In this document: positions 43,327 through 55,799 of the stretch, one piece after another
How positions within the stretch are numbered: the first letter of the stretch is position 1
How the letters are laid out: each line of letters starts with the position of its first letter
Assembly (NCBI GenBank): GCA_964019055.1
Contig: OZ025208.1
Span: 7,518,039 to 7,582,038, forward strand
Length of the DNA stretch: 64,000 nucleotides
DNA from: Anthopleura xanthogrammica
Lineage: Eukaryota > Cnidaria > Anthozoa > Actiniaria > Actiniidae
Direction: 5' to 3'
Made by a program: the position numbers and the translations under genes
Notes under the pieces: model-generated
What the model was told of the DNA's origin: nothing
The model's database searches: none
The model's input: only the letters and a program-made list of their open reading frames with translations

Positions 43327-45074
43327 AGCTAGAGACAGATTGAATGTCGTTCCAAGCCCAGGGCAGTGGCGGATCTAGAACGATTTCAAGGGGGATGGCT
43401 GTTATTACCTAGAAAGGCATCACATAGCGTCCGTTTTCGGTGTTACGTAACCCTTTTTATCATATGACCGTATTTCACTGTACGCGTGATTCTAAAAAAA
43501 ACCTTTGGGGAAAATGTCGTCAGCAAAAAAAGTACGCTTTTCCGAAAAGTGTAATAATTTCCCGTTCGGACTCGCCGTTCGGACTCGCTGCCGTCAATCA
43601 TGTAAAAACTACGCATTTTGATTCGCATTTATTAAAAACGCTTTGAAATCGATTTTTTATATGTGGTCATATGATAAAATGCTTATTGACTGAGTTAAGA
43701 TCGGTCCGAACGGGAAAATATTTGGCTCGAGGTCCTTGGCACGGAACTCGCTGCGCTCGTTCCGTACTTCAGGACCTCGAGCCAAATATTTTCCCGTTCG
43801 GACCTCCCACTCAGTCAATAAGTACATAATTCTTGTAATTTTTTAGTTCAACGGTGAGTGGCTAGCAGCCACACAATCCAATTCCCCCCGATCTGTCCTT
43901 GCAGGTTCAGCAAATTTCAATACTTCAATACATTCTAAGTTTGCACGTCACAACTGTACTGACATGTTGGAAGAATTTGACCAAAATTTCTTAATCAATT
44001 CTTTTTTTGTTTCCTCCAAAATGGTGGCCAATTCTTTAATCATATCTTCCACAACATGGCGGCCATGAATGTCTCAGTTTTATTCTTCATACATTTTAAG
44101 GTCAACATGCCTCATATGGCGCTATTTGTATGAAAGGTAGATTGTAGCCACTCGTTAGTCGATCGTTAGGTAGTGGAGGAAACCGTTCCAATTTTCATAC
44201 TTCTGTAATATATATACTCTCGTTCGTGCTGTACTTTAGGTGGACACGAGATGACAAAAAATTGAATATTTAGGTAAATTATCATTCCAAAGTCAAAATA
44301 GTTGGTACACTTATAATTACATTACATTACATTACAATGCCAAGGCATTTGTGTCCGTGAGAAGTCACCATTTGTTAGTCATGTTTTAACCAGAAATCAT
44401 GATTGGCTGGTGAACCAAAGCAACTTGTGAAGACGGTTTTCATGAAAATGGTTTGCATATTATGATAAGTGAATATTAAGTATTACTCTACCTTATGTAC
44501 AGATATTTTCTCCCAGGTTTACTCGTCCGGCCAATTCCAATTTAAAGATCATTGTACATCAATTTCTTACTTGAAATTCGTGTAAAACGTTTTTGTTATT
44601 TTGAAAAAATTCTTGCTGCCTTCCCTTACTTTTATTCCGGTGTAATTTCCACGTACTGTGGTTTACACAGAATTAAATGCATGCATTCTAATGATTGTCG
44701 CAGTTATATTAGAAAAATAAAACAAAATATAGTTGACTACTGTTGTTTTGTGGAAGTCCAGTTGTCCAAGTCGAAAAGTGGGCCAAGTATGTCTTCATTT
44801 TCACGTTTTGAGACTATCCATGTATCTCAAACCAAACTGAAGAGTAGGGTAGGGCAAGCTTTTTTTCGGGAATGGATTTGTTTTCGTACAAAAATTACTT
44901 GTTTATAAACGTTGTCATCACGTGATATTGTGTAATGTTACCATTGGTTGGGTAAAGAGATGACGTCAAAGTGCTGGCTTTCCTTCTTTATCATCTTCCG
45001 GTTGAAACGATCTTGTCCTATTTTTAAGAAAAATGATTTGGAGAACTTTTTTAAATTCTAGACGTAAGTACAAA

Positions 45075-45222
45075 AACGACAGTGCTATGTTGTTGCGTCT
45101 GGGGTCTCCTAAGTTTAAAGCCAAGACAGTGCTATGTCAGTGACTATAAGATAAGAGGCCGTAAGACCTGGAACGGAGAACAAAAGTGTAACCAGAATTT
45201 CTGAAGAGCCATATTCACCACT
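45075..45222 (-). pseudogene. Decayed copy of the S2 exon of gene 4
   Basis: 45075-45222 aligns by eye with 46455-46590, which covers the 5' part of exon 46391-46540 and its acceptor: shared pieces GCGTCTGGGGTCTCCTAA (against CACGTCTGGGGTCTCCTGA), GTAAGACCTGGAAC, GAGAACAAAAG and TTTCTGAAGAGCC. The reading frame is broken and the acceptor is changed (CTCCG instead of CTCAG). A palindromic element (45229-45375) splits the homology at CCATATT / ATTGCGAAGAT. Confidence 0.65.
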
Positions 45223-45228
45223 TTCCGT

Positions 45229-45375
45229 ACATCGGTTCACTGGTCAAACAAAAAGCATTCAGTCGAGGCTACCAGACAGTTTGCATGAAAGAATTATTCA
45301 ATTTTAAACCTTGTAACCTCAACTGAATGCTTTCTGTTCAACCAATGAACTGATGTATGGAAAGTGGTGAATTGC
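45229..45375. repeat. MITE-like palindrome inside the decayed exon copy
   Basis: Arms TCACCACTTTCCGTACATCG and a matching CTGATGTATGGAAAGTGGTGA; inner arms AAAAAGCATTCAG and CTGAATGCTTTCT. Confidence 0.8.
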
Positions 45376-45470
45376 GAAGATGTGGATTTTTTCCATACAT
45401 CTTAACATCGTTTGACCAATGAGACTTATTCTGAAGACTCAAATGCAATTTTAAGTGGTGAAGAAGGGGT

Positions 45471-47349
45471 TCAGTCACTATACCTTAATGAATAGTTCGA
45501 TGCTTTCTTCTTGTGCCATAATATCTCCATGGATAGGACCACAAACGACACGAACATCCCCATACCAAGAAGAGCATACACGCCTAGCATCTTGTCCAAC
45601 GTTATTTGCTTTTGCTTAAAAACTGATGAGAAAACAGAAAAGATCCGTGACGAGCTGCTTTGCGCTTAATTGTTTGCCCTTAATTGATTGTGCTGAAAAT
45701 AATTTTCTTTGTTTTACCTTCAAATTTTATCAAGCCTTAAGAAAAAATCCTCTGGGCTTATTGTAATTTTCCGTGTGTTGGTTTTTTAGGAGGGAGGGGA
45801 ACCGGAGTGCCAGACCGAGAAAAACCCTCGAATCGAGGCCTAATAAACTCACATGCGATGCCGATTCCAATACCCCAAAAGTGATAGGCGAGTTTGTTAT
45901 CGCTATACACGCATCAAGAGTTCCACGCTACTGCTCTAAGCGCATGCTCAGGGGATTAAAAAGTGGGATAAAATTTGTAAAATATGCTATATTTTAGTTG
46001 TATCTTTCTTGTCAAGTACAATTTTTAATAAATATTCAAGATCGCGTACCGTTAAGCGAATTCTGAATCAAATACACCAAAAAATTGCATATTATACAAA
46101 ATATCATCCCACTTTTTAATCCCCTGAGCATGCGCATTGAGCAGCAGCGCGGAACTCTTGATTCGTCAAACAGTCATATCAATATCACATGTACAAAGTG
46201 TTTCTTCGAGCGTAATAGGTAAAGAAAGACATAGTACTCAAGGAACTGGCACGTGGTAGTGGAAAGGAGGACAAAATGCCATATAGAAAAATTAATCTAG
46301 CCCATATTGCCCCAATATTGTTTTTTTCAACCTTCCCTGAGTTTCCCGAGGTTAAATGGCTGTACCTACTTGTTTGTTTATTAAAAATACAATCATCTTT
46401 GAACAGCCACCATTTTCGTTTCAATTTCGACATGTGTCCATTGTCCCGTAAGTATAAAATGGAGAGTGTTATGTTGTCACGTCTGGGGTCTCCTGACTTT
46501 AAAGCAAAGCCCATTCCTTCAGGGGTTGTAAGACCTGGAACTGAGAACAAAAGCGTAAATAGATTTTCTGAAGAGCCTTAATATTGCGAAGATTCAGAAT
46601 TGTTGATAGCTAGCGTAGAGTATTGCAAGGTGAGAGAGACCTTTGTCAAAGGATGGGATGCGCTATGAAAACAAAATGATTGATTGGTCCCTAGGCCTAT
46701 TTCCTGTATTTGTGGCCAAAAAAATTGTGTCATATGTATCGTCTGTATTCAGGGGATCCTAGGGTGCCTATGATCCACCTTTCAATAGACTTTTTCGGCT
46801 TGAGCGTAATTTTTACCCATTTCAGAGTACGTGTCATTCCCTAGAGTATCATTTCTTTGTCTAATGGTTGTGCATGAGAATGCACGAATATGCATGGAAT
46901 ACAACTTCAACATAGAATATTATTCTCAAGACAATGGCGGCACGTGGTTTGAAATGGGAAAAATGGAAAACACTAAGCCCATGCAAGCTAAAAAGGTCTA
47001 TTAGCAGTGTATTTGTAATTGTGCATGTGTTTTGGGGGAAGAGTGGAATGATGATTTGTTTAGTTTAATGGAGAGTAATCGCCCCCCCCCCCCCCCCCTC
47101 ACGGGAAATCCTCGAAACATCTTACCTGTATGTAGATCACATGGCTTCTTACTAACAATGTATTTCGAAATCGGTCCTCCACCTATGTAAATAATATCCT
47201 TCTCTCGGACAAGCTTGACAGCATCAGCAGTAGACGAACTAATTACCATACGATCCCAAACCTTATTGTAATTCAATGAATAAAAATTGCGGTTAAGCTG
47301 GGCTTCACGAGGAAGTGAGGTGAATATATCTTCAAAAGCTTTTTGTTAA

Positions 47350-47393
<44 letters not shown>

Positions 47394-50300
47394 TATCTGT
47401 TTGTTTGTTTTTTGGTTGGTTGGTTGGCCCACTTCCGAAATAAGTTTCGCTTCTCACGCACAAGGATTTTAATGTGAGGCTTCGTGCTAAATGCTCAGTG
47501 ATTAGTGACAGGAGAAAAGAATAAATTTAGTTTAGCACGGAGCCTCATACTGAAACTTTTATATGTGACAAGCGAAGCATATCTCAGAAGTGGACTATTG
47601 CCTGTTTGATTTTAGGTCTGTATATTTGTTTACTTGTCTGTGGACCAAGGACACGAAAAAAGGGCACGCGCTAGAATTACAGCTCTTACCTTCTTATACA
47701 ATGGAAAGTCTGTATCCCGAAAGAAAGAGTACATATTTGAACCATTAAGAAAAGTAAATCTACGCCCTGTGTTGATTGCTTCTTCCAGACCCTTGATGGA
47801 ATGAGGGGGTTGATCGACAGTAAAAGTGGCAGCAAAATTAGCAGTGTAAGTTGCAACCCAGAGTAAAACATAAAACCAGAAACTGATGGCTAGTAATCGA
47901 GCTGAAACAAGTAAACGTATATAGGAAACAGAAAAGATTTCGTATGACTATGTGTACAAATGCATTAGCCAATGGACTGATAGGATATGCAACTATTCAT
48001 CAGTTTTCCATTTTTCTGTATTTTCAATTTTTTTGGCGTTTACCACTGTTTATATTGCTAAGTTTTGATCGAGACAGCAGTAGCGAAAGGGAAATCGGGC
48101 CGTCGATCAGAGTATGTAAAGGTACCGAACAATTTGTTTCAATTGATTGACGGCAGTGTATTGACCGATTTCCATGTCGCTACTGTTGTCTCGATGAGCG
48201 CGTAGCAATGTAAACATTGGTAAACTATTCTAATGTATACCTGAAGTAGGTTTTGGTTGTTGATCAGCGCCTTGTTGTAACATACAAGCCACAGTAAACC
48301 ACAGACAATTTATCAGACTAAATTCCGGAGCGGTCCCAGAACCCCTCTCATTCTTCTTTCCATAGGGACTCCAATAGTTCAAGGAGAAAAGAATGGTAGA
48401 CACCAAAAACATAACAAATAACACTCCAGTCCATATTTCAAAAGTAAAGGGGGACAAAAAATGCATCAAGTCTAGTTTTTCTTTTGACGTCTCTTTTTTT
48501 ATCAACAGATCTTCAGTGTAATATTCGTAAGATGCTGTGAAGTCCACTACTTTTTCGCGCGCTTCGGTAACTGCTATGGAAGCTACAGCTATATCGGCAT
48601 TCTGGAACAAAAAAGGAGAAAAAAGAATTCAAAGTAATGTAAAACACTAAAAGACAAGTTTATTCTCATCAGTGCTTCATCTAATTGTTTGGACATTGGT
48701 CAACCGGAGACTGTACTTCAGAGCTGCATTATTGGTGATGTTGTCGACAATGGTTTATGATGATGTTTTTGTTGTTAGCGCTGTTATTGATTATGATGAT
48801 ATATTGGTGGTGGTGATGGTGGTGGTGGTGGTGATGGTGATGGTGATGGTGATGGTGATGGTGATGGTGATGGTGATGGTGATGGTGATGGTGATGGTGA
48901 TGGTGATGGTGATGGTGATGGTGATGGTGATGGTGATGGTGATGGTGATGGTGATGGTGATGGTGATGGTGATGGTGATGGTGATGGTGATGGTGATGGT
49001 GATGGTGATGGTGATGGTGATGGTGATGGTGATGGTGATGGTGATGGTGATGGTGATGGTGATGGTGATGGTGATGGTGATGGTGATGGTGATGGTGATG
49101 GTGATGGTGATGGTGATGGTGATGGTGATGGTGATGGTGATGGTGATGGTGATGGTGATGGTGATGGTGATGGTGATGGTGATGGTGATGGTGATGGTGA
49201 TGGTGATGGTGATGGTGATGGTGATGGTGATGGTGATGGTGATGGTGATGGTGATGGTGATGGTGATGGTGATGGTGATGGTGATGGTGATGGTGATGGT
49301 GATGGTGATGGTGATGGTGATGGTGATGGTGATGGTGATGGTGATGGTGATGGTGATGGTGATGGTGATGGTGATGGTGATGGTGATGGTGATGGTGATG
49401 GTGATGGTGATGGTGATGGTGATGGTGATGGTGATGGTGATGGTGATGGTGATGGTGATGGTGATGGTGATGGTGATGGTGATGGTGATGGTGATGGTGA
49501 TGGTGATGGTGATGGTGATGGTGATGGTGATGGTGATGGTGATGGTGATGGTGATGGTGATGGTGATGTTAGTGATGGTGATGTCATGTTAGTGATGGTG
49601 ATGCCATGTTAGTGATGGTGATGCCATGATAGTGATGGTGATGGTAATGCCTTGATGGTGACGCCATGATGTTGACGGTGATGTCATAATGGCTATGGTG
49701 ATAGTGATACCGTAATGGTGATGGTAATGCATATTGACGATATTGATGGTGATGCCATAATGGCGATGGCGATGGTGATGCCATAATGGCAATGGTGATG
49801 GTTATGGTAATGCCATAATTGCGATTGTGATGGTGATGGCATGATGGTGGTGGTGATGCTAATAGCCACGGGTGGTGGTGGTAATGACGATGATGATGGC
49901 AATAATGGTAATGATGGTGATGACTTTCATAATTTACCAGATTGCATCAGCATGCAGCAGGATTGAAACCTAGCAATTTCAATAAGTAAACTCGAAAGGG
50001 GCACACTTGGAACATCGAGTGGAGAAACGAAAGAAGAAAATTACTCAAACGTACCCCATCTAGCAATTCTTTCACGACACCGTTCCATGTCCCATTTCTT
50101 TCAGCTCCATACATACCATCAGGAACCTCATAGATCTCATACGTGAACTTGTGTCGTTTGGCAATCTCTTTTAGAAGGTCAATGGCGTAACCTTCATAAA
50201 CAAAGCTGCCATCTGGCTGCTTTAATTTCATCACGAATGGTATTTCCTGGAACGGATAAAATGAGAGGTTACATTTAAGTTGGATGTAGCCATGAAGGCT

Positions 50301-53300
50301 AGATGGCTGAGTTTAAATCATATTTCTTAAGATTTTAATTTCAGACCTCTTTAGCTTCGTAATGATAATAATAATATAATAAATCTTTATTTAACGTGGG
50401 TATCAAATACAGCATGATAAGTGAGCTGGTTTCCTATTTGGCCCACAACTAAAATATACAATGATAATAATAAAAAACAACAAAGCTAACTATTGACGAC
50501 GAGAAAGAAAAAAAATGTAGATCTATGCAAATATCCCATTTCAGACCACACTCCCTTGAGAAATTTTCTTTTATTATGCATGAAGAATCAACCCTGAATC
50601 AGATCATTAAAGCCACAGACGAAGAGAACGCTTACCAATATAGTGACAACCTTTAGCTTTGATCCTTCAAGTCTTTGATCTCTTGTCTTATTGTCTTCTT
50701 TATTTTGCTCTAGGTTCGCTGTCAAATTCAATCTTTTTAATGTTGGTTGAGTGCCATCGTAGCAACCAACCTAAAAGAAACAAAATCCTTAAGGAGTAGG
50801 ATTTAGGGTTCACGGGGTACATCAACGGCGAGAGGCAGCACATCTGCAGCCAGCCTACAAAAGCGAGCCAATGTTGATGCTGGTTGGTATAACTCAATAA
50901 ACAATTCATGATGGCGGCCAAAAAACTATATGAATAGGCGTTGCAAACAGGTCATGCCTCCCATCGCTTTTCATGACTAGGCACTACTTTTAACTTTGCG
51001 CTTTGACATTTTTATTGTGAGAAATGTTCAAAGATTACCTTTACGAATGAATTATTGCGAAGATTTAACACGTCCAACTTGACATCTTTTCTTCTTCCTT
51101 TTTCATCAAACCGAATCGATCCAGTCAGACCTCGAGTACTGATCTGCAACAAACGACACATATAAGAATTGAAAGACAACGTCATTGTTAACAGGGGACC
51201 TTTTAGGAATACAGAGAAAAAGAAGCGTTTGGCAAACGGTTTCGGGTGAGTATAGATTTTTATATCTTACCATCTTTCTTTACCTTACTAATATACTTAT
51301 GTAGTACTGGGCCTCTTTTCTTGGCAGTCCAGCTGGAGTTTCCCCGACTCCAAAAACCGTCGGCCATTTGTTCCCTGATGGCATCCATGGCAACAAGCAC
51401 AGCATCAAACGCTAAGATGCCTTCTCCCTAAATTTAAGCATTCCAAAAAATGGAGAAAACCTTTCTTATTTATGTGGCATTCACACCCACAGACTAAAGC
51501 GACTAAAGCAACCCGCCGGATGCATTTCTATACATTAAACACTCTTTCCTCTTAGCTTTCTTCTTTCCTATGATTCCACTATATTTCTCATTTTCTACTT
51601 TCCCTTCATTCCTTTTCCATTCCCTCCAGTCGCCGATTTTAAAGCTTTAAATGCTTGACATTCATCGCGTAACCGTCAGTGTTCTAGTTCCTTATGGTCT
51701 CTGCCAAGAAACTAATTGCCAACTAGATATTGTTATCAAAATAAAAACACCATCTAGACTCCTTTGCTGGAGGATTTGTCACAGAGGCAAGCGTTGCATA
51801 AATTAACTAAAATCTGGCAACATGTTAATAATTCAGAACAAGTAACCCATATACATGCTTTAAGCTAATTTAACTTTTTACAGAGATTTACAATCTATCT
51901 ATACCTCAAAGTCGTCCAGTATTGTTGGATCTTTGCTGCTTGCTGGATCATTTTTAATATTAGCAACCAGATCCCTCGCTCCTGCTTCGTCATTCAAGGA
52001 CTGTCGAAATCCAATTACAATATGGGAGTTGATAGCTGACAATTTCATAGGAACCTATTAAAAAAGAGACCAATATCCATTCATATTTGTAAAACAAACT
52101 CCTATACACGGTTTAAATATATTTGGGGGTAATAAATAAACACTTCTCGGTCCGAGGCGAGCTAGGAGCTGTTTGGAGTGCACTTTGAATGAAATTCTTT
52201 CTAGCTCGATTTTTTATAATAGACCTGATTTACCATTTTCACACTACTTGTCATTCTCTTGAGAATAGTGTTCTTTGTTTGAGTTGTATCCATATTCATG
52301 TGTCTTCTCATGTGCAACCGTTAAACAAAGAAAGGATACTCTAGGCACGTGGTCTGAAATAGGAAAACATTACGCCCAAGATAAAAAGGTGTATTTGCCA
52401 CATACACAATACCATTAATCTTTTCAGGTTTGGCGTCCTGCCATTTCAAACATAATAGGACCCTTTGTTATGTCGTCCAAATTCATCTTGTTCTACCTAC
52501 GCGCAAAAAAAGCAAAGGAACAATACTTAAGGGAATGACACAATTAACTCTAAGTCTAATAAAACTTACTGCCCCATTGATGATCCATATTGTATTGCTT
52601 TGGTTAGTATGGCACGGTAACATCTGGATAGAAAATGATTGAGTGAACGTAACAAAAAAACATGCAAGAGCCACATTATAGATGGGCGTACGATGAAGAA
52701 ATTGGTTTAAGTTAATTTTTATAAATTGCCAACCAGAAATCTATTGGACAATCCGATAAAGCAAGGTGGCAAAACTTATTATTAAAATTGTGGGCACATT
52801 AACAGTACAATAGCAATGTTTATAAGAATTACTTCTACCTATTTCTGGGATCAATTTATGACAAATGAATATCTCTGGGAATGAAAATCTGGGCACTCCC
52901 ACCTGCAACTCTCCGTTAAAGTGCTTTGTGTGTAATGTTCACAATTGCTTCGTTGCTAATAAGGATTACGCATTACAACTTCATCGTCGCTATTTTCTGG
53001 ATTTTTGATTTAAAGGAGTCATACTGACTGATTATGATGTTTCTAGCAATAGTCTCAGGGGTCTGGGTGTATGCTGGCTCACAGACCCAGTAGTATATAG
53101 AAAGTGGATACCCCTAGTAATGGGCTCCGATCCTGATCTGGGAATATCCTGATTCACAGACACAGTATGTATTTGGTAAATGGATGCTCTTAGTAATGGG
53201 GATCCTTTTTCAACAAACCCCTTGCAGCAGGTCTGAATGCTCAATTTGGAGGACAAAACAATAGGTTCGAATTCTTCGGAGAGTGAAATTATTTTGTTTT

Positions 53301-55395
53301 GTCCTCCAAATTGAGCTGCTTTGACGTCACGTGAAGGGGTCTATATACACTGTACCTTTTCTAAGATCTTTTTCATTGTCTTGATATCAACCAAAAGAAG
53401 TTGAACTTGGCTTGAAAGTTGTTGGATTTGTTTAACGATTCGGTGAATGTTGTTATCGGATTTCGGATCTTCATACGTGTGCTTCGTGTTGATGAAGTGC
53501 AACTGATAGTTTCTTGGTAAGCTCAGCGAGCTGAAGAAAGCCACTTCATGGAATCTGTCAGCTGCAATACAATAAAACAATTGTGCTAAAACTCATAACT
53601 TAATCAACAACCAATCCTTTCAGTGGATTGAGCATCGATGCCTATTGCGGGTTTTCATCTGACGTCATTTCCTGTCTCGTGTGGAATATTCATTATCTGA
53701 ATCACTGCAGGTTTTCAATAGAATTATTTTTGTCTGACAGCACATGGTGGCCTGTGTTTGAACACCCAATTGGAACAAACAATGAGATTTAAAGACTTTA
53801 TTCAGCTGATTGAAACCCAGCAATCAACTGAAAGGCAATCTGCACTGATAGGTCAAGCTATTGCTGCATATTCTTATGCAAACCCATAATAAACCCATAA
53901 AATAATGTATATTCAACTCACTATCGTAAATGAGGGTCATCGTGTCCCATCCAAACGTCTCCAGTAATGACATCACAGCTGCCGAGTAGTCCTGGTACCC
54001 AGCATTCAATGCAAAGGATTGCTGGCAGAATTGATGACTTGTCATAGTTGACGTGCTTTTGCGGTTGACTCTGTCATGGATTCTTATCAATGGAATACTA
54101 GCGACATCACTTGCAGAACAGCATAACTTGCTAGTCCCCACGCCTTCGATAATCACGGCCACATCATGACCGAGGAGAGACTGAACTATAAAGAATTCGA
54201 TGGGGCAGTTACGTTGTGGTTTGACATTCGAGTTCAATGGGAAACAGTGGATCAGTTTTGCATTTTGTTGAACCACTCGCTTTACTTTCATGGTTAAAAA
54301 CAGAAGGCTCAACAAAGGTTTTGGATAAAATAGCTTTTTTAGTAAGCACTGTCCTAAAGGATCGTGTGTATACTAGAAAATACAATGCTTCTCGCCGGAA
54401 TATTCCATGCTATGCCACTCAAAACTATTGTATAACTAATATGCTTTGGACTTTTCATTAGGGTCGCAATAGACGCCTTTCAGCTCTTCGGAATGCAGCT
54501 CAATTTGGAGGTCCAATTTCAGGAGATTGAAATTCTTTTGTTTTGTCCTCAAAATTTTAGCTGCTTTGACGTCACGTGAAAGGGGTAGATTGTTTGACAT
54601 CCTATTCATTCTCAGCTTCTGTAAGTCTTGTGCAGCTAGCCTTTCATTCATGTCGCGGGTTACTTACCATACATATACAGATCTCTATCGGTCAGGTTAT
54701 TCTTTTTCCTTGACGTAAAGGTAAACTTAGAATCATCATACGTCTGAAGAGCGCGTTGAGCAACAAGGAACTCAATGTCACTCTCTGTATTTATTTCTGG
54801 AACAACAAATGAAAATGAAATTATTAACTTGTTAATTAATGACATTTTTGTTTGGAGATGACACGTTACAGTCGAAACTATAGGGACTAGTGAAGACGCG
54901 GACACACGGTGCAACAAATTGCGCCGTGTGACATGGCTCGTAACATCGATTGCCTGATTGCTGCAACATTCCGCGCAATGTTGCACTATGTGTTCGTAGC
55001 TTACTTGTGGCGCCGCCATGTTGCTTTATATATCTGAATCATTGATTTATTACAAGTAAAATTGCGAGACCCGTACTGACAAAACATGATGTTTTGGGAA
55101 ACGCAGAGAAAATAATATTCATTTTCTCATTTTTATTGAGGTATTTAAAAAAAAAAAAACCTGGGTGATGTTTCTAATCCCAAAACTCCTGTTCTGGCGT
55201 CTTGCGCAGCCAAATTCCTAGAATTGTGAAGAGTGCGCAGCCCCCAGAAAATATGTATTGAAAAGTGCGTTTGGACGTACCTATCTTGACAGGTAGACAT
55301 GATCCTTCTTGTATGATGTAGAAGAACAGAATCATCGCCATTAACCATGAGGCAGTGTGAGTGTTCTTGCTTTCCTTTGCACTTAACATAATCAT
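45471..55395 (-). CDS. Divergent ionotropic glutamate receptor subunit, complete (gene 4 of cluster), 867 aa
   Basis: Minus-strand exons 55281-55395, 54668-54796, 53922-54284, 53356-53561, 52570-52623, 51905-52054, 51284-51427, 51039-51143, 50636-50770, 50055-50246, 48241-48601, 47690-47901, 47126-47261, 46391-46540 and 45471-45622 join in phase to 2604 nt. The signal peptide holds [11 protein letters not shown]. The amino-terminal domain comes next, then S1 ([20 protein letters not shown]) with R546 in [11 protein letters not shown]. The pore has ACMLQQGA. M3 reads [11 protein letters not shown] instead of the usual SYTANLAAF. S2 has GGGP at 749-752 where the other copies have a ligand-binding Asp, and M4 follows. 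Intron positions match gene 3 except near M3: the M3 exon runs on into S2. The acceptor of exon 53922-54284 is weak. The last exon is ended at the in-frame TGA 45473-45471; splicing at 45484 to an unseen exon is an alternative. It is likely a membrane channel subunit, perhaps one that does not bind a normal amino-acid ligand. Confidence 0.85.
45905..46168. repeat. MITE-like element with inverted ends, intron of gene 4
   Basis: Outer arms of about 60 bp: GCGCATGCTCAGGGGATTAA with AAAAGTGGGAT, and their complement ATCCCACTTTTTAATCCCC with TGAGCATGCGC. The middle is AT-rich and unique. Confidence 0.8.
46786..46999. repeat. MITE family A copy, intron of gene 4
   Basis: Arms CCCATTTCAGAGTACGTGTC and GCACGTGGTTTGAAATGGG; outer ends AGACTTTTTCGGCTTG and AAGCTAAAAAGGTCT. 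Confidence 0.8.
47084..47099. repeat. Poly-C run next to a gene 4 exon
   Basis: About 16 cytosines, 27 bp beyond the 3' end of exon 47126-47261 (in its donor-side intron). Confidence 0.85.
47351..47392. repeat. (GT)n microsatellite in a gene 4 intron
   Basis: About 20 GT units, followed by T/G-rich sequence. Confidence 0.95.
47430..47594. repeat. MITE-like element, second copy of the 763-946 family
   Basis: Ends CCCACTTCCGAAATAAG and CTCAGAAGTGG; inner pieces GTGAGGCTTCGTGCTAAAT and TTTAGCACGGAGCCTCATAC are inverted. Confidence 0.75.
48041..48224. repeat. MITE-like palindrome in a gene 4 intron
   Basis: Arms ACCACTGTTTATATTGCTAA ... ATCGAGACAGCAGTAGCGA and TCGCTACTGTTGTCTCGAT ... AGCAATGTAAACATTGGTA. 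It lies 17 bp from the donor side of exon 48241-48601. Confidence 0.8.
48829..49568. repeat. (GGTGAT)n hexanucleotide array, about 740 bp, intron of gene 4
   Basis: A perfect run of about 120 hexamers, flanked to 49925 by increasingly degenerate GTGATG-rich sequence. The gene is on the minus strand, so the intron RNA would read (AUCACC)n. Long Met-Val and Ser-Pro frames over it are artefacts. Confidence 0.97.
52222..52392. repeat. MITE family A copy, intron of gene 4
   Basis: Arms ATTTTCACACTACTTGTCATT and GCACGTGGTCTGAAATAGG, with ends AGACCTGATTT and AAGATAAAAAGGTGT. It is a diverged copy. A partial relative lies at 50343-50365 plus 50531-50560. Confidence 0.7.
53216..53343. repeat. MITE family B copy, intron of gene 4
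   Basis: From AACCCCTTGCAGCAGGTCTG to GACGTCACGTGAAGGGGTCT, ending 13 bp before the exon at 53356 on the plus strand, that is, immediately on the donor side of that exon. Confidence 0.82.
54471..54591. repeat. MITE family B copy, intron of gene 4
   Basis: From ATAGACGCCTTTCAGCTCTT to GACGTCACGTGAAAGGGGTA with arms CTCAATTTGGAGG and CCTCAAAATTTTAGC. Confidence 0.8.
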
Positions 55396-55767
55396 CTACA
55401 TCCCCGACCTCGTGATAAAGAAGAAAAAGCAACTTAATAATAATGATCAACAACACAATATTTGCAACACAATGTACACAGTCCTATTTAAATAAAGGTT
55501 GTCGCAGCCCAAAGCGACAAGCGACAAGCAACAAGCCAAGACCATATGCAAACAATGAATATTCGGGATAAGGAAGAAACGAAACATGCACTAGTTGTAG
55601 CCTACCATTACAAAAACGACTAAAATAGTCGCGTCTAAATGATGAATAAGGAGTAAAATACTTATGTTTTTTGCCGTCTTGTGTTGTTGGTTGTTGCTTT
55701 CAGCTGCGAGAACCTTTTTTTGAAATAGGTGTATAGTAAAATCTTAGATAAACGGGAGCACATTCTC

Positions 55768-55799
<32 letters not shown>

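Larger units (their letters stand above)
43327..45470. other. Spacer between the tails of genes 3 and 4
   Basis: No gene seen. 43680-43824 is a palindromic MITE-like repeat (GGTCCGAACGGGAAAATATT against AATATTTTCCCGTTCGGACC). Near 44000-44075 are lone relics of a minisatellite-like motif (CCAAAATGGTGGCCA, AACATGGCGGCCATG). 44316-44335 is an (ATTAC)n tract. 44640-44700 resembles the tails behind genes 1 and 2. A decayed exon copy and another palindrome follow and are listed separately. Confidence 0.65.

Noticed and set aside
44552..44908. 118-codon plus-strand frame behind gene 3
   Set aside because: Resembles no family I know and overlaps sequence shared with the non-coding tails behind genes 1 and 2.
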